From Tenodera sinensis (taxonomy: Eukaryota; Arthropoda; Insecta; Mantodea; Mantidae), in NCBI GenBank assembly GCA_030765045.1, contig CM060967.1:17626284-17690283 (forward strand): a DNA stretch of 64,000 nt, written 5' to 3'. The translations under genes were made by a program, and so were the position numbers. The first letter of the stretch is position 1; each line of letters begins with the position of its first letter. Below, one piece after another: positions 12,801-18,685 of the stretch. Under the pieces are notes generated by a model, which had not been told where the DNA came from, did not search any database, and saw nothing but the letters and a program-made list of their open reading frames with translations.

Positions 12801-15800
12801 GAAAAAGTGTGTGGCAACTGCTGATTTTTCCAACTGTTTGTTGCTTTACGTTTTTAAAGTGTTCCTTGGAACTTATTTCTAAATTTCTTTTGGTTTTTCC
12901 TATATACATTTCATTACAGTAACTGTATTCAGTTTGATATATGCCATATTTTTTTATTAGGTGGGATGGCATCTTTGATGTTTGTGTTCAGTAGATTTTT
13001 TATGGAGTAATGGTTCACTGATGCTAGCTGAATGTTTTGTACTTTGAAAACTTTTTTGAATTTTAGGAAGGCCCAAGGATGTAATGTGAATTTTTTTAAT
13101 GCAGTTCAGTGTCATCATTTATGAATAATATATAGTCCAAAATTGTTGCTTTTTATGAATTATCTCTGATTGCAGTATTTTCGTTGAGTTAACTTGATTA
13201 AGCTCTCAAAAATCATTCCTTTCTCTATTCCGAAAAACTATATCTTGTTATTCTCCCTAACGAAGCATTGCCAAGAGAAGCTACAAGTGATATGCACTTA
13301 TATGTTATTATAATTTCAGAGAGAGAAACTTAACGCTTCTACAACATCAAATTGTAAACAGAAACACACACAAATGAATACATAGTAGTATAACAATTTG
13401 TATGTAAAAGATGCATGGAAATTAATCACATACATATAAAATTAACAAATGTTGTTAGCTAATGCTCGATTCCTGCTCTCTAAAAAGCAGTTACTATTAC
13501 TGCAAGGCTCTTCAATATTTATGAAATGTGACTCGAGGGGTAAAATGTTCTGGAGTTAAAATAGTCCCCCATTCAGATCTCCAGGCGGGGACTACTTCTT
13601 GAGAACTAAAACATTATATTAATAAAATTAACAAATGAAACATGGCAAAACCACTAAATTTGGGGATGTGACATTAATTACTGCCACAAGTCTCTTGCCA
13701 GTTTTTCAAGTCTGTTTTATATTTTACACTCCACAAAATAATAGTAGCAATACAAGTCTACACATATAACAAACATTTTAGAGACTATAAGCTTCACTTA
13801 TCTTAGTGTTTGCTGGAAATTCTTGAAATCCAATGAAACTGCAGTTTGCATTTAATTTCAAGAAGTTGCAGCAAATACTAAAGTAAGTGATGTTTGTAGT
13901 GTCTAAAATATTTGTTATACTTGTAGGTTTGTATTGCTTCACTGTTAATAGCTTTGGTTTTTTCATTGAAGTAGCAATTCAGATTAGGAAAAAATGGTAT
14001 TTGAATATTTGTTCTTTGCTAGAGCTCTTTTTGAAATAATAGAATGAATTGTTCTTAATGTTTTTAGGCTAGAAGGACGAGGAAAGTCTGTAGTGTGTGA
14101 AGCAATAGTACCTGCAGATGTAGTGAAGATAGTACTAAAGACTTCAGTTCAAGCATTGGTAGATGTAAACATTTACAAGAATCTGGTTGGTTCTGCCATG
14201 GCAGGAAGTATTGGTGGATTCAATGCACAGTCTGCCAACATTGTAACAGCAATTTACATTGCAACTGGTCAGGTAAATAAATTTACTGATATACTGTACA
14301 GATACAAAACTAGCATAAGCTTTTTGTTTTCAAAAAGCTCAGTAGATTGTATTTCCATTGTAATCAAATTTTGGATCCTCTGCAATAAATAACATATTTT
14401 TATCTTCTCTATGTTTACTCATATAAGGTTGTCTCATTAGGGTTGAATCACTAAGAACGTCTGGGAATATACCTCACCCGCAGCACAGCTACAATAGAGT
14501 AGTTGCCAGACTTCCTGTTTACAAATTTTAAACACAGGATTGTTCAAAATATAAATAAATAAAGCTGTCGACGGGCTCTTAAACTCCATTCATCTATCCA
14601 AAATGTGGGGGCTTTCTGGTTAATGAACTCTTTGAGGCTCAGACTGCAGTCCTCAAAGGCATTTGCCATTCAGGAAATTCTGCAGGGAATGGAATATAGA
14701 AAGTCAAAAGGAGCAATGTCTGGAGAATACGCAGTTGGGATGACACATCCCATTCAAAATTACATAACTTTTGACAGGTCACCATAGAAGTATGTCAGCT
14801 GGCGTTGTCAAGGTGAAATATGTTTCCCAATTCTGGTCTTTTCTTTTCAATGGCTGCCTTGAGACAATCCAACTGAGTACAGTATTGCTCGGAATTGATA
14901 CTCTCATTATTCAAAAGAAGTTCATAATACAGGATTCCTTTGCAATCCCACCAAATGCATAGCATTACCTTTCTCAGATGCAGCCCTGGTTTAGGAACTG
15001 ATAGTGGTGGCTGCCTTTTTTAGTGCCATGATTTACTCTAACAGGCATTGTTGTACACAATCCACTTCTCATCTCCAAATACCAGCTGTTCCAGAAAAGG
15101 ATAATTCTGATTGCGTCTCAATGAGTCACAGATGGAAAGGTGCTGAATCAAATTCGCTTCACTCGCATGTGAGGAATCCATACATTGCAAATATTTTTGT
15201 AACCCAGTTTTTTCAAGTACCTGGCTACATTGCATGAACTAAATTCAGCTCCAATGCCAACACCCGAGTTGTCTTTTGTGGATAGTTGTCTGTTATTTCA
15301 TTAATTCTTTCCACGTCCATAACCATTGGCCATCCAGATCGAGGTTTCTCTTTTAGGGAGAAATTCCTAGCTCGAAATCGACTAAACCACTTTTGTCATC
15401 CTCGACTTGTTAGTGCAGTTAGTGCATCTTCTCTGTAGATGGTACAAATTTTCTGCTGGCATTGTGAGGCAGTCTTGCCCTTATAATAGTAAAACAGTAT
15501 AAGATGTTGGAAATGTTCCTTTTTGCTTTCTATAGTTTGTAAACACAAGTTCATGCGGTTCCATCCAACGTCACTCACAAACACACACTGACGTTCCCAA
15601 TAGCGAGTCTGGTTGTTGATCTCTTAAGTTGTAGGGGTGGTTGGGCTTGAAACAGAGGGTTCAGGGTTTTCAGGGTCAATAGATGAAACTTGCAAGCAAA
15701 ACGAACAAATTTATGAGACAAGTTTATAGTAGAGGACATATTACATTCTTCCGAATAGATCAATATCACTATTTCACCAGAAGTACATGTTTTGAGGTTC

Positions 15801-18240
15801 TCTGGCTCTAAAAGAATGTATAACAGCATTCTAAATGAATAATCCCAAAAGGAATAAATAGCCTGATAATATCAATAAAGAGTTTTAATTTGTTTACAGG
15901 ATCCAGCTCAGAATGTGGGTAGCAGTAACTGCATCACGTTGTTGGAGCCTTGGGGAGAAGATGGCCGGGACTTGTACATTAGCTGTACAATGCCATCTGT
16001 CGAGATTGGCACTGTGGGAGGTGGAACTGTACTGCCACCACAAGCTGCTTGTCTGGAAATTTTAGGAGTAAGAGGTATGTGTAAAAACTACTTTCTGTGC
16101 TGCACTCCAAGAAGCCAAAAAACATGTCTACCAATTAAAAAAAAATGTGTTATAGAATATTAAAAGCAGAAGCATATTAATGGTGAAGTTGTTTTCATTT
16201 TAATTTTATCTTAATTTTAAAATATGAATGAGCCAATGTATACTCTTCAAGTTTTTACTTACCTCAACTTGTAAAATCTTATAATCGGAAAATACAAAAA
16301 TTACTATGCACAAACCTAAAAATAAATCTGATGTTAATTATTATTTATGCCCACAAACTTACTGCTGGTGTTTTTAAACACATGATCTGTGTGTGGACAA
16401 TATTTGAGAGGCTTGTGTGTGTAAAAACACCAGCAGCAAGTTTATTAGCATAAATAAATAATGATTACCATCTAAAGGTTATTTAATCCCAGGATAACAA
16501 AGTACTTAGGATTGTAAGTCACCCTTGGGGTATTTATCTCTCATGTGATCTTCCCTTTATGGTCTACTGGGAAATATATGAATCGATTGGAGAATTCCAT
16601 GACATACTGACAAGTTGTCACAGTGGTTAGAGCAGCTATGCATGAAGTGGAAGGTCTGTGGTTCAAATTCCGGCTACGACATTGAATTTTTCAGTTCGGA
16701 TTTTACCTCTCAAATCTGAGGTATACAAAATAAACTGTGTTATTGTAAATATTTTCTCTCATATCATTAAGTCTATGGGTCCAGTTAAATGCTTCAATAA
16801 TAACTTAACATCTAGATTTATTTCATGATTAAGTGAGCAAAAGTGACCTACCACAGCTGATTTATCAATGTGTTTATATTTAATATTCTAAAATGTTCTT
16901 TCATTGTGATTTCCAAATGATATCTGTAAACTCAGTTACAATCTTACTATCTTTTTATCTATAAAATCCTGTGAAATTTATATTTGTAGAAACAGATAAA
17001 TAAAGTTGTGTTACAGATTTTTCCATTATTTGACATACTTTGTTTCTGTTCTGAACAAATTGGTAATGTGCGACTTTTATTGATACGCAGGAGCAAATGA
17101 AGCAAATCCTGGTGAGAATGCAAATACGTTAGCACGAGTAGTTTGTGCAACAGTATTGGCAGCAGAACTGTCCCTTTTATCTGCATTGGCAGCAGGTCAT
17201 CTAGTTAAGAGTCACCTTCGACTGAACAGGTAAGTGTGCACTGAGCATCTTTATTTAATCTCTTTGGTATTTTATTTTAGCTTGTGTTATGTCATAAACT
17301 GAAGAAAAAACTTTTTTTATCCTTTTGTGCACTTCTACTATTTCTGTCATTTGTTGCTGGAACAGTACATAAATGAACAAGGTATTACGTCCCACTCTTA
17401 GAACCAAATTTGAAGTTTGGATGAGTAACGGTCATGTAATAGACTTTGTGTCTTGTTAATGTTAAAATAATGATAATATCAGGGATGAGTATTCCATGGA
17501 AGCAAGGGAAACATTACTTCCGTTTTAATTGTTAGTAATATTTTAATTTTTATGTTTTCATTAATGTCATCCTTGTGAAAATTTAGTGACACAATTTTCA
17601 AACAGTGCATGGGAATGATGCACAGACAATAGTTTTCTGAAACCCCAATAGATGGCATGGAGTTGTCTGCTGATGGTGGAAAGTGAGATACACTGTTGAT
17701 GCAATCTTTTCTTTTATCTCTCTGTGGGTAATCCAGATTATCGCTTGTTAGAGGTTAAGAAGGAAAATCAAATCAATTTATGTCCCAGTTCTACCTCTCA
17801 AACTTTGCCCACACAAGGCTTGTGTGTTTAAAAACACCAACAGGAAGTTTGTTGGCATAAATAAATAATAATTACCATCTGAAGGTTATTTAATCCTTGG
17901 ACATAAAGTACTTACAATAGTAAGCCACTATTGGGGTAATTTGTCTCTGATGTGAGAATGCCTTTGTGGTTTACCAGGAGAAATATGAACTGGTTTGAGA
18001 ATTTAATGCCATTTTGGCAGTTTGTCACAATATCTCAATGGTTAGAGCAGCCGCCTGGTAAGCGGAAGGTCTGTGGTTCAAATCCCAGTTGTGGCATTGA
18101 ATTTTTAAGTTCCAGTTCTACCTCTCAAATATTTTCCTATTCAATTATAGAAATACAGTGATGATATAAATTGTATCTATTATTACAGATCTGTTGGTTC
18201 TGTAGGCAGCGAACCAGGGATTTCCAGAGAAACATCATAG
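750..18240 (+). CDS. HMGR: HMG-CoA reductase, 13 C-terminal coding exons (5' part outside window)
   Basis: HMG-CoA reductase converts HMG-CoA to mevalonate with NADPH in the ER membrane; in insects this feeds isoprenoids such as juvenile hormone, not sterols. Exons: 750-856, 2348-2499, 2775-2894, 4585-4718, 5223-5407, 5853-6047, 8280-8521, 8631-8808, 9944-10050, 14068-14272, 15900-16074, 17091-17229, 18189-18240. All are bounded by AG/GT and all phases join, giving 1991 coding bases and 662 visible residues. Visible residues 1-35 end the sterol-sensing region, about 36-150 hold the remaining membrane spans and lumenal loop, 171-232 a variable linker, and 233-662 the catalytic domain. Catalytic residues by family knowledge: Glu335 (in TTEG), Lys466 (in TDKKP), Asp542 (in DPAQN), His641 (in LVKSH). 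Their spacing matches human HMGR apart from one residue. Ser647 corresponds to the AMPK site. Insect proteins are about 830-860 residues, so about 170-200 N-terminal residues lie upstream. Very confident. Confidence 0.97.
1248..1425. repeat. two abutting tRNA-derived SINE fragments in opposite orientation
   Basis: 1256-1330 read on the minus strand resembles a tRNA head (GGTAGCTCAGTGGTTAAGAG, then GGTTCATATCC as a degenerate B box). This is the family here called SINE-D, also at 34.8 and 56.4 kb. 1350-1420 on the plus strand resembles the body of SINE-C (gacattgaatctttcagttc). Both are partial. Confidence 0.6.
1729..2138. mobile_element. piggyBac-like MITE with TTAA target duplication
   Basis: The element is flanked by TTAA at 1725-1728 and 2139-2142. 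It begins CCCTTTCACCATTGAGAT, and the reverse complement of its other end begins CCCTTTCACTGCTGAGAT, so the imperfect terminal inverted repeats are about 18-20 bp. TTAA duplication plus CCC termini is diagnostic of the piggyBac superfamily. At 410 bp with no open frame it is non-autonomous. Confidence 0.75.
2348..2499 (+). CDS. HMGR: HMGR exon: cytosolic loop and next membrane span
   Basis: 152 bp, acceptor tttatag, donor gtaaac, ending two bases into a Ser codon. It encodes LSRAGEGGRPAWHD, a charged stretch with KPNPVVQRVK, and the start of a membrane span (MSAGLMLVHAHS). This matches the conserved loop and span after the sterol-sensing domain in animal HMGRs. Confidence 0.95.
2775..2894 (+). 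CDS. HMGR: HMGR exon: lumenal loop
   Basis: 120 bp, acceptor ttttgcag, donor gtaagt. The polar product contains NES and NQT, two potential N-glycosylation sequons in the loop that is lumenal and glycosylated in other HMGRs, and ends in HLQGYIMK before the last membrane span. Its first base completes the split Ser codon. Confidence 0.93.
2965..3270. mobile_element. foldback element with long inverted arms and 11-bp target duplication
   Basis: Arms 2994-3126 and 3148-3270 are near-perfect inverted repeats of about 125-133 bp around a 21-bp spacer. The 11-mer aacacatttgt occurs at 2954-2964 and again at 3271-3281, immediately after the right arm, as a target-site duplication. This implies an element of 306 bp with 29 extra bases at its left end. 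Long arms with 9-11 bp duplications are typical of Mutator-like non-autonomous elements; that assignment is inference. Confidence 0.7.
3461..3584. mobile_element. palindromic MITE, copy 1
   Basis: It begins ctaaaataagaacaaattag and ends with the reverse complement, with arms of about 55 bp around a short AT loop. It is followed by tttctgttgcttcactgt and taatagctt, a tail that also adjoins the palindrome at 11.8 and 13.9 kb. Confidence 0.75.
3585..4584. other. HMGR intron, no feature recognised except the MITE tail
   Basis: AT-rich intronic sequence. 3585-3615 is the tail belonging to the palindromic MITE. The stretch 3960-4110 is rich in atgcat/aacatg words but shows no clear repeat boundary. 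No coding similarity was seen. Confidence 0.4.
4585..4718 (+). CDS. HMGR: HMGR exon: last transmembrane span
   Basis: 134 bp, acceptor acacag, donor gtaagg. It encodes WLTVSADHIVILILLLALG and then VKFVFFEVKED, which is the final membrane helix with the conserved K-F-x-FFE exit into the cytosolic linker. One base of the next Ala codon is contributed. Confidence 0.95.
4760..4850 (+). repeat. SINE-C fragment
   Basis: It contains gtttaaatcccagttatggc and then attaagtttttcagtc and ttctacctg, matching the B-box and body of SINE-C copies at 16.6 and 18.05 kb. The tRNA A-box end is degraded. Confidence 0.55.
5223..5407 (+). CDS. HMGR: HMGR exon: variable cytosolic linker
   Basis: 185 bp, acceptor tttttcag, donor gtaata. 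The Ser/Glu-rich product (EGSDRGSVVNKFVQTEQ) ends in RSIEECLEICKSE. This linker between membrane and catalytic domains is the least conserved part of the family. The call rests on phase continuity and the conserved R-S-x-EECL motif at its end. Confidence 0.92.
5455..5700 (-). pseudogene. non-LTR retrotransposon reverse transcriptase fragment
   Basis: On the minus strand it reads QRGV and then, after a one-base frameshift, DPISPELFIALMEEIFSRMK. This is the conserved reverse-transcriptase block RGVRQGDPISP-x-LF with the following helix. It is frameshifted, short and lies inside an HMGR intron, so it is a dead LINE piece. The wording resembles RTE-like elements, but the clade is uncertain. Confidence 0.65.
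5853..6047 (+). CDS. HMGR: HMGR exon: N-terminal helical part of catalytic domain
   Basis: 195 bp, exactly 65 codons. Acceptor ttgacag, donor gtgagt. It encodes TDTEVMALVAHGSIPGHQLE and VRNPERGVSIRRK, ending NLPYENYDFSK. These are conserved elements of the N-subdomain that leads into the HMG-CoA binding fold. Confidence 0.96.
6048..7060. other. HMGR intron, no feature recognised
   Basis: AT-rich intronic sequence. The only local structure is a directly repeated ccaaagtaaggggat at 6447-6474. Nothing coding was recognised. Confidence 0.4.
7066..7275 (+). mobile_element. tRNA-derived SINE-E with LINE-like 3' tail
   Basis: The head has a degenerate A box (CCTCAGTTGGTTAGATG) and a good B box (GGTCGTGGGTTCAAATTG). 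The body ends gacagcgtcgttaaacaaca, which resembles the 3' end of the LINE at the right edge of the window (acagcgtcattaaataaacc on its strand). A shared tail suggests mobilisation by that LINE type. Confidence 0.7.
7285..7520 (+). mobile_element. tRNA-derived SINE-F
   Basis: A tRNA-like head (TAGTCTAGGGGTAACATGCT with CACTGGTTCAAACCC as B box) is followed by a body containing gcataaaaatccttaggatg and agaggcctctgagcaaaatt. A second copy lies in the opposite orientation at 19.5-19.7 kb. It abuts SINE-E, so two SINEs sit in tandem in this intron. Confidence 0.65.
7521..7829. other. HMGR intron, repeat-like but unassigned
   Basis: 7615-7745 contains gcaggtacttacctgtc and a low-AT stretch with repeat-like wording (ggcatgtgacagcctagcc). 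No tRNA box or coding frame was recognised. Confidence 0.3.
7830..8142 (+). repeat. possible solo-LTR-like segment
   Basis: It contains a TATA-box-like actatataaggg near 7840 and a polyadenylation signal (ggtaaataaagtgtc) near 8100, ending tttgttaca, in the order expected in an LTR. No second LTR, TG start or target duplication could be fixed, so this is tentative. It ends about 140 bases before an HMGR exon. Confidence 0.3.
8280..8521 (+). CDS. HMGR: HMGR exon: HMG-CoA binding signature and catalytic Glu
   Basis: 242 bp, acceptor tgttgcag, donor gtgatt. It carries the signature ENVIGYMPVPVGIAGP and ATTEGCLIASTNRG. The Glu codon of TTEG, at 8391-8393, corresponds to human Glu559. It then reads DGMTRGPVVRFP. 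Just upstream (about 7830-8140) is a non-coding LTR-like stretch. Confidence 0.98.
8631..8808 (+). CDS. HMGR: HMGR exon: NADPH-binding DAMGMNM motif
   Basis: 178 bp, acceptor gttgcag, donor gtgaga. It encodes SEAMLWMEAPENF, DSTSRFARL, SIAGRHLFIRF and TGDAMGMNMLSK. The last matches the NADP(H)-binding signature of class I HMGR. Its first base completes the Ser codon begun in the previous exon. Confidence 0.97.
8941..9216. other. HMGR intron, nothing recognised
   Basis: AT-rich intronic sequence between the DAMGMNM exon and the family R insertion. No feature was supported. Confidence 0.4.
9217..9870 (+). repeat. family R repeat copy, inside an HMGR intron
   Basis: It starts at tagtctgtggacagcataac and tcaaaaacgaaaagtcggtt, and runs to gagtgcaacatatcag and attttttag. 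It lacks the 5' block (ccaaaaattcgatatcgag) seen in intergenic copies. It is the only copy found left of 31 kb and is plus-oriented, like the gene. Confidence 0.8.
9944..10050 (+). CDS. HMGR: HMGR exon: catalytic Lys (TDKKP)
   Basis: 107 bp, acceptor ttttgcag, donor gtaagt. It encodes SGNYCTDKKPAAINW. The first Lys of DKK, codon 10028-10030, is the equivalent of human Lys691. It ends two bases into a Trp codon. The next intron (10051-14067, 4 kb) is packed with nested mobile elements. Confidence 0.97.
10051..10421. other. HMGR intron, nothing recognised
   Basis: Unassigned AT-rich sequence before the LINE insertion; its last nine bases (10413-10421, acatttgaa) are the probable LINE target duplication. 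Confidence 0.4.
10422..11254 (+). mobile_element. internally deleted non-LTR retrotransposon (LINE)
   Basis: It has 5' untranslated sequence, then at about 10970-11060 the start of an apurinic-type endonuclease domain, NIRILQWNAGGLTQTKRIEL, then a stop. It jumps to a 3' end (aaatccagcattagctaa) finished by an (aac)n tail. The 9-mer acatttgaa flanks it at 10413-10421 and 11255-11263. Nearly all of the endonuclease, the reverse transcriptase and any RNase H are missing, so this copy is dead. The endonuclease start is as in I/Jockey/R1-type LINEs. Confidence 0.75.
11310..11700 (+). repeat. possible LTR-like segment
   Basis: A TATA-like agctatataaacccc near 11533 is followed by ggttcttagtctctatcagt and a moderately GC-rich stretch, then AT-rich sequence ending ctgtagaaca. 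This resembles the promoter part of an LTR, but no duplicate LTR or target duplication was found. Tentative. Confidence 0.25.
11861..12059. mobile_element. palindromic MITE, copy 2
   Basis: The arms ctaaaataagaacaaattag (11861) and its complement (ending 12059) extend about 60-75 bp inward through aatattgcaagattttcc. The loop is longer than in copy 1. To the left, gaagctattaacagtgaagc (from 11833) is the complement of the tail found right of copies 1 and 3. Confidence 0.78.
12424..12802 (+). mobile_element. tRNA-derived SINE-A, full length
   Basis: The head reads like a tRNA: A box TGGCCAAGCAGTTAGAG, B box GGTTCGATCCC, then gacccgcatgtggtattc and ggtggacgaagcagcatc. The body runs to cttgtaagtcctaggggg and an A/G-rich tail. 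The 14-mer aaaagtgagtggca (12410-12423) recurs with one mismatch at 12803-12816 as target duplication. Other copies are at 26.3, 27.2 and 47.8 kb. Confidence 0.85.
12817..13090 (-). pseudogene. Penelope-like element GIY-YIG endonuclease remnant
   Basis: On the minus strand, 12972-12820 encodes KKYGIYQTEYSYCNEMYIGK and then TKRNLEISSKEHFKNVKQ. The G-I-Y and Y-I-G motifs, a Cys between them and the K-x-x-R and EHF elements match the GIY-YIG domain closing Penelope-like retroelements. Upstream, in a shifted frame, FKVQNIQLASVNHYSIKNLL resembles the linker before that domain. It is short and frameshifted, hence a fossil. Confidence 0.6.
13091..13435. other. HMGR intron, nothing recognised
   Basis: AT-rich sequence, possibly including more Penelope-like debris upstream of the GIY-YIG piece, but no motif could be read. 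Confidence 0.35.
13452..13621 (-). mobile_element. twin-primed (5'-inverted) LINE fragment with 16-bp target duplication
   Basis: The 16-mer ataaaattaacaaatg occurs at 13436-13451 and 13622-13637. Between them, 13452-13472 is the minus-strand 3' end of the LINE seen at 11.23 kb (gcattagctaacaa). 13476-13621 is a plus-strand piece of its 5' region, matching 10821-10970 (ctctaaaaagcagttactat, gactcgaggggtaaaatgtt). A 5' segment inverted against the 3' end is the product of twin priming. Confidence 0.85.
13747..13937. mobile_element. palindromic MITE, diverged copy 3
   Basis: Inverted arms run from gcaatacaagtctacacata inward through cttcacttatcttagtgttt to a loop near 13840 and back. The cacttatcttagt core resembles copies 1 and 2. 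The right flank gtattgcttcactgttaata carries the shared tail. Confidence 0.65.
14068..14272 (+). CDS. HMGR: HMGR exon: catalytic core
   Basis: 205 bp, acceptor tttttag, donor gtaaat. It encodes LEGRGKSVVCEAIVPADVV, LVGSAMAGSIGGFNAQSANI and VTAIYIATGQ. All are highly conserved positions in class I HMGRs. Confidence 0.98.
14430..15620 (-). pseudogene. broken mariner-family transposase
   Basis: Minus-strand fragments in order give SKKEHFQHLILFYYYKGKTA, then QKWFSRFRARNFSLKEKPRS, then PFLEQLVFGDEKWIVYNN, then VMLCIWWDCKGILYYELL. These match the helix-turn-helix region and the first and second catalytic blocks of mariner transposases (GDEKWIVY holds the first Asp). Several stops and frameshifts break it, and the C-terminal block is badly eroded. 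It sits in the intron before the GTVGGGT exon of HMGR, opposite the gene. A left end near 14426 (aaggttgtctcattaggg) is possible, but a matching right terminus was not found. Confidence 0.85.
15900..16074 (+). CDS. HMGR: HMGR exon: catalytic Asp and GTVGGGT motif
   Basis: 175 bp, acceptor tttacag, donor gtatgt. Its very first codon (15900-15902) is the catalytic Asp of DPAQN, equivalent to human Asp767. It continues VGSSNCITLLE, ISCTMPSVEIGTVGGGTVLP and ACLEILGVRG. A broken mariner lies in the intron just upstream. Confidence 0.98.
16325..16740 (+). mobile_element. SINE-C copy preceded by an inverted partial copy
   Basis: 16425-16740 is plus-oriented: ggcttgtgtgtgtaaaaaca at the start, then the A-box-like CACAGTGGTTAGAGCAGC, the B-box-like GGTCTGTGGTTCAAATTCC, and gacattgaatttttcagttc. 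16330-16378 is the start of the same sequence inverted (gtttttaaacac, tttatgcccacaaactt), making a head-to-head hairpin. Confidence 0.65.
17091..17229 (+). CDS. HMGR: HMGR exon: catalytic His (LVKSH)
   Basis: 139 bp, acceptor tacgcag, donor gtaagt. It encodes ANEANPGENANTLARVVCAT and ALAAGHLVKSHLRLN. The second His, codon 17213-17215, matches human His866. It ends two bases into an Arg codon completed by the terminal exon. Confidence 0.98.
17790..18140 (+). mobile_element. SINE-C copy in the last HMGR intron
   Basis: It matches the 16.4-kb copy over about 320 bases (gtgtttaaaaacaccaac, attaccatctgaaggttatt, gtcacaatatctcaatggtt, agagcagccgcctggtaagc, ggttcaaatcccagttgtgg). It ends about 50 bases before the terminal HMGR exon, near its polypyrimidine region. 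Confidence 0.75.
18189..18240 (+). CDS. HMGR: HMGR terminal exon: AMPK-site Ser and stop
   Basis: 52 bp to the TAG stop, acceptor tattacag. It completes the Arg codon and then encodes SVGSVGSEPGISRETS. The first Ser (codon 18190-18192) lies six residues after the catalytic His, the position of the AMPK-phosphorylated Ser872 of mammals. The tail is Ser-rich and differs from the vertebrate tail. Confidence 0.93.
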
Positions 18241-18361
18241 AGAAGATCCGTGTGCATGTTTTAGTGTACACCTTCTACACGCACATAGAAAGGAGAAAAT
18301 ATTGGACAGCAGGGTTGAGAGTGAAATGGACTGATTAATTCATGGTGCTAGATAAAAACTA

Positions 18362-18367
18362 CTTTAT
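18362..18367 (-). promoter_or_regulatory. candidate XPA polyadenylation signal
   Basis: AATAAA on the minus strand, 164 bases past the XPA stop and inside the predicted HMGR 3' UTR. Another AATAAA (18526-18531) overlaps the XPA stop codon itself and is less plausible as the main signal. Confidence 0.4.
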
Positions 18368-18460
18368 TAAAACACCAAAGCCATGCTTACATCTCATTAC
18401 ACTTAATCATCAGCATATGCCATTCATGTTCATTTTAATCATTGTTCAAAAAATATAAAA

Positions 18461-18466
18461 AATAAA
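18461..18466 (+). promoter_or_regulatory. candidate HMGR polyadenylation signal
   Basis: The first AATAAA on the plus strand after the HMGR stop, 221 bases downstream. If used, the 3' UTR would end near 18480-18490, overlapping the predicted 3' end of the convergent XPA gene. Longer 3' UTRs cannot be excluded. Confidence 0.45.
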
Positions 18467-18530
18467 AACAGTATTAAATTATAATAACAAACTGGTCCAG
18501 CCAGGAATTTTTAATCTTAAACATTATTTA

Positions 18531-18685
18531 TTACATTTTCTCAAAGGTTTCAGAGTAATTGCAGGTGATGCATGTATGTGAATATGTTTCATCGTCTTCA
18601 TTATAGCTTTCTGGCCCAAACTCATGTTCATGAGATGCTGCACTAGTGCGATCATAAAGACTGCTCCGCACATTCATTCGCAATG
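18531..18685 (-). CDS. XPA: XPA terminal exon: TFIIH-binding C-terminus
   Basis: 155 bp from acceptor tttgcag to TAA. It encodes LRMNVRSSLYDR, HEHEFGPE, a DDE acidic patch and HTCITCNYSETFEKM. The paired Cys and the final EKM match the end of vertebrate XPA. Confidence 0.95.

Noticed and set aside
14426..15640. Complete mariner with paired terminal repeats
   Set aside because: A plausible left end exists, but no matching inverted terminus was found near 15600-15640.
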